Shown in pieces: positions 62,522-64,000 of a stretch of 64,000 nt of DNA. The notes beneath the pieces were generated by a model, which did no database searches, had not been told where the DNA came from, and saw only the letters and a program-made list of their open reading frames with translations. The DNA is from Inmirania thermothiophila (GTDB lineage Bacteria; Pseudomonadota; Gammaproteobacteria; DSM-100275). The stretch is from contig NZ_RJVI01000002.1 of the NCBI RefSeq assembly GCF_003751635.1, positions 372,001 to 436,000 of the forward strand, given 5' to 3'. Numbering within the stretch: the stretch's first letter is position 1; the number at the start of each line of letters is the position of its first letter. The position numbers and the translations under genes were made by a program.

Positions 62522-62589
62522 TTTCCTCCGATGCCGGCCCCGGGCCGGCCTTTGGACATCCTGTGGAAGCGACACGGAAGGAGGAAGCC

Positions 62590-62931
62590 ATGCCGACCTT
62601 GAGCAGATACGACGAGCTGCTGGCGCTGCCCGGCGCCACCGCGGCGGGCGAGTTCAGCGATACCGGCCGGCTGCTCGGCTACCAGGGCAACATCAGCGAG
62701 CAGGCGGCCGAGATCGCTGCCATGATGTGCGCCGCCAACCGCCTCATGGGCAACATGCAGGCCAAGGGCTGGAGCGCCTACACCGGCCAGGGCGGCTTCT
62801 ATCCCGTGCTCGGCTTCGCCGTCTCCGGAGGCCGCTATACCGCCTGCATCATGGGGCGGTACGGGGTCTTCCTGGAGACCGAGAAGGCGGATTTCGACCG
62901 CACCTTCGCGACGCTTTCCCGCTACCTCTGA
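62590..62931 (+). CDS. DUF2173 family protein, first copy
   Basis: A 113-residue protein. Pattern AAGEFSDTGRLLGYQGNI (18-35), AAMMCAANRLMGNMQAKGW and GGRYTACIMGRYGVFLETEKADF is typical for DUF2173, found mainly in sulfur- and iron-oxidising proteobacteria. The fold is likely roadblock/profilin-like. One conserved Cys in MCAAN and one in ACIMG. GGAGGA precedes the ATG at 62590. It is paired with a paralogue 14 nt downstream. Function unknown; possibly heteromeric partner of it. Confidence 0.8.
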   Translation: MPTLSRYDELLALPGATAAGEFSDTGRLLGYQGNISEQAAEIAAMMCAANRLMGNMQAKGWSAYTGQGGFYPVLGFAVSGGRYTACIMGRYGVFLETEKADFDRTFATLSRYL

Positions 62932-62945
62932 AGGGGGACGAAGAG

Positions 62946-63272
62946 ATGGCCGATCTGGAGAAGCTGCTGAAGATCAAGGGCGTCTTCGCCGCCGGGGAGT
63001 TCGGCGACGACGGCACGCTGCTGGCCTATGCGGGCGAGATCACCGACGAGCAGGCGGCGATGGCGGCGCAGATGTGCGCCGCCAACAACGCCATGGCCCG
63101 CATGCAGTGCGACGGCTACACCGCGTTCTCCGGCGAGGAGTGGACGCCGCTCCAGGGCTGGGCGCTGACCGGCCCGCAGTTCTCGGTGTGCGTGATGGGC
63201 AACGTCGGCGTCTTCGTGCGCAACAGCGAGACGTCGTTCAACGAGATCTTCGCCGCTCTGCGCGCGGCCTGA
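62946..63272 (+). CDS. DUF2173 family protein, second copy
   Basis: A 108-residue paralogue of the preceding gene, sharing AAGEF-D-G-LL-Y-G-I-EQAA and QMCAANNAMARMQ. Cys in MCAAN and in CVMGNVGVF at corresponding positions. Its sequence is closer to the usual DUF2173 consensus (AFSGEEWTPLQGWA). ATG at 62946 follows GGGGGACGAAGAG. Co-transcribed with the first copy from the sigma-54 promoter. Confidence 0.82.
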   Translation: MADLEKLLKIKGVFAAGEFGDDGTLLAYAGEITDEQAAMAAQMCAANNAMARMQCDGYTAFSGEEWTPLQGWALTGPQFSVCVMGNVGVFVRNSETSFNEIFAALRAA

Positions 63273-63275
63273 ACG

Positions 63276-63309
63276 CCGCCGCCCGGCCCCGCCGCGGGCC
63301 GGGCGGCGG
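63276..63309. other. Strong hairpin between DUF2173 and the SCP2-like gene
   Basis: 14-bp perfect stem (63276-63289 and 63296-63309) with a 6-nt loop, right after the stop of the second copy. Without T-run; could act as a transcript-end stabiliser or partial terminator. Confidence 0.65.
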
Positions 63310-63327
63310 TGCAGAGGAGGATGTCCC

Positions 63328-63707
63328 ATGAACCCGTTTCTCAGCCCGGCCTGGATGGAGGCCTATCGGGAGGCCTGGAACCGCCATCCCAGCCTCCCAG
63401 GCAGCCTCCGCGACTTCAGCGCCGCCATCAAGTATTACGTGGAAGGACGCGAGGGCGAGGCGGTGGAGCTGGGGTCGAGGAGGGCAACGCCATCTCCGCC
63501 GGCCCCGCCGGGCGCGCGCGCTACGACTTCGAGATGTGGGCGACCCCCGAGCACTGGCGCCAGCTCGCCACCGGCGGCATCGGGCCGCGCGCGGCGATGA
63601 TCTCCAAGCGGCTCAAGTTCAAGGGCTCCATGATCACGGCCATGCGCTACATGAAGCCGTTCGAGGAGTCCCTGCGCCTGATGGGCGAGATCCCCACCGC
63701 CTGGTGA
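63328..63707 (+). pseudogene. SCP2-sterol-binding-like protein, frame-shifted
   Basis: From ATG 63328 (GGAGGA before it) the frame is protein-like to about 63471 (SLRDFSAAIKYYVEGREGEAVEL) and then breaks into nonsense. The frame one base back continues naturally (VEEGNAISAGPAGRARYDFE ... PRAAMISKRLKFKGSMITAM ... FEESLRLMGEIPTAW) to the stop at 63705-63707. One G missing in the GGGG run at 63471-63474 would explain it. Rejoined, about 126 residues resemble an SCP2-type lipid-binding domain. Either a genuine mutation or a sequencing error. Confidence 0.75.
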
Positions 63708-63806
63708 CCCGGCGCGCGGCCGGCGCCCGGATGGGCGGCGTCCCGCCCATCCGCCCCGCGGTGCTACCCTTTCCCTCGTCACGAGACCGACCCGGGGGAG
63801 GTGGCC

Positions 63807-64000
63807 ATGGACGCCGAGATCGACTACGGACCGCTGGCGGGGCTCATCGGCACCTGGAAGGGCGAGGAGGGGCTCGACGTCGCCCCGGAGCCCGACGGGC
63901 AGGAGGAAAACCCGTTCTTCGAGACCCTCACCTTCGAGGCCGCAGGCACCGTCACCAACGCCGAACGGCAGACCCTCGCCGTGGTGCGTTATCACCAGGT
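63807..64000 (+). CDS. Nitrobindin-like (FABP-type heme-binding) protein, N-terminal part
   Basis: The ATG at 63807 opens a frame that runs to the right edge (64 full codons). DYGPLAGLIGTWKGEEGLDVAPEPDG (6-31) is the opening of nitrobindin-like beta-barrel proteins (LxPLIGTWxGxG), followed by FFETLTFEAAGTVTNAERQTL. These bind heme or small hydrophobic ligands; the distal heme-binding His would lie outside the window. GGGGGAGG precedes the ATG by 6 nt. Confidence 0.75.
   Translation, partial: MDAEIDYGPLAGLIGTWKGEEGLDVAPEPDGQEENPFFETLTFEAAGTVTNAERQTLAVVRYHQ

Overview
The window is about 74% G+C, densely coded on both strands and ends with TGA stops almost throughout. Gene content and neighbourhoods (nagZ, mfd-csiV, lexA, cysZ, TupABC, TorD-assisted formate dehydrogenase, DsrE-TusA-SQR-like cluster, DUF2173 pair) suggest a high-G+C gammaproteobacterium with a sulfur-oxidising, facultatively chemolithotrophic life style; an Ectothiorhodospiraceae/Inmirania-like organism would fit, but this is inference from gene content only. 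I see no rRNA, tRNA, CRISPR array, phage or insertion sequence.

Layout. 1-12.3 kb: housekeeping and salvage genes (partial exported protein, FAD amine oxidase-like protein, ATP-grasp protein, two DppBC-type permeases, nagZ, MscS channel, patatin, GIY-YIG/DUF123, hpt, methylthio-nucleoside phosphorylase, diguanylate cyclase, enoyl-CoA isomerase-like protein, trmH). 12.3-16.6 kb: csiV and mfd on the minus strand. 16.6-21.4 kb: minus-strand tungstate/molybdenum-cofactor operon tupABC-mobA-mobB-moeA. 21.5-25.0 kb: a sigma-54 response regulator and its histidine kinase. 25.0-26.9 kb: fdhD and moaA (minus). 27.1-36.1 kb: DUF3305, DUF3306, polyferredoxin, TorD-like chaperone, a small Tat protein, formate dehydrogenase A, B and C subunits, moaD, moaE. 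36-38 kb: YiiX-like hydrolase and a class V aminotransferase. 38.2-41.1 kb: mercury resistance (merT, merP, merF, merA; divergent merR). 41.3-45 kb: DUF3422, alpha/beta hydrolase, AidB-like acyl-CoA dehydrogenase. 45.2-50.7 kb: TRAP transporter, an amidase homologue lacking catalytic residues, small membrane protein, cysZ. 50.8-53.5 kb: dsrE, tusA, SQR-like oxidoreductase, DUF1641. 53.6-58 kb: lexA, a Ser/Gly-rich exported small protein with HprK-like kinase and PqqD-like protein, then SOS-controlled imuA-imuB. 58-61.2 kb: PH-like membrane protein, cation/proton antiporter, a free-standing lipoyl domain, RRM protein, hemerythrin. 61.3-64 kb: a second sigma-54 activator followed by a sigma-54 promoter and two DUF2173 genes, a frame-shifted SCP2-like gene, and a partial nitrobindin-like gene.

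The most coherent system is a tungsten/molybdenum formate dehydrogenase island. Uptake of the metal (TupABC), cofactor synthesis (MobA, MobB, MoeA, MoaA, MoaD, MoaE), enzyme maturation (FdhD, TorD-like chaperone, ferredoxin) and the enzyme itself flank one two-component system. A 15-bp palindromic box (GGGWCA-N3-YGACCC) occurs as a pair between the two divergent sigma-54 promoters of moaA-fdhD and the fdh operon, and again as a pair between tupA and the regulator gene. The geometry relative to the predicted start sites is nearly the same at tupA and fdh, so the regulator probably coordinates metal import with enzyme synthesis.

Two other cassettes deserve attention: a possible peptide-modification cassette (Ser/Gly-rich Tat-like peptide, HprK-like kinase, PqqD-like carrier) behind a Fur-like box, and the sigma-54-driven DUF2173 locus. 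Several promoters place the -10 hexamer 6-9 nt before the ATG (leaderless mRNA), and all three TAA stop codons of plus-strand genes lie inside -10 hexamers of the next gene.
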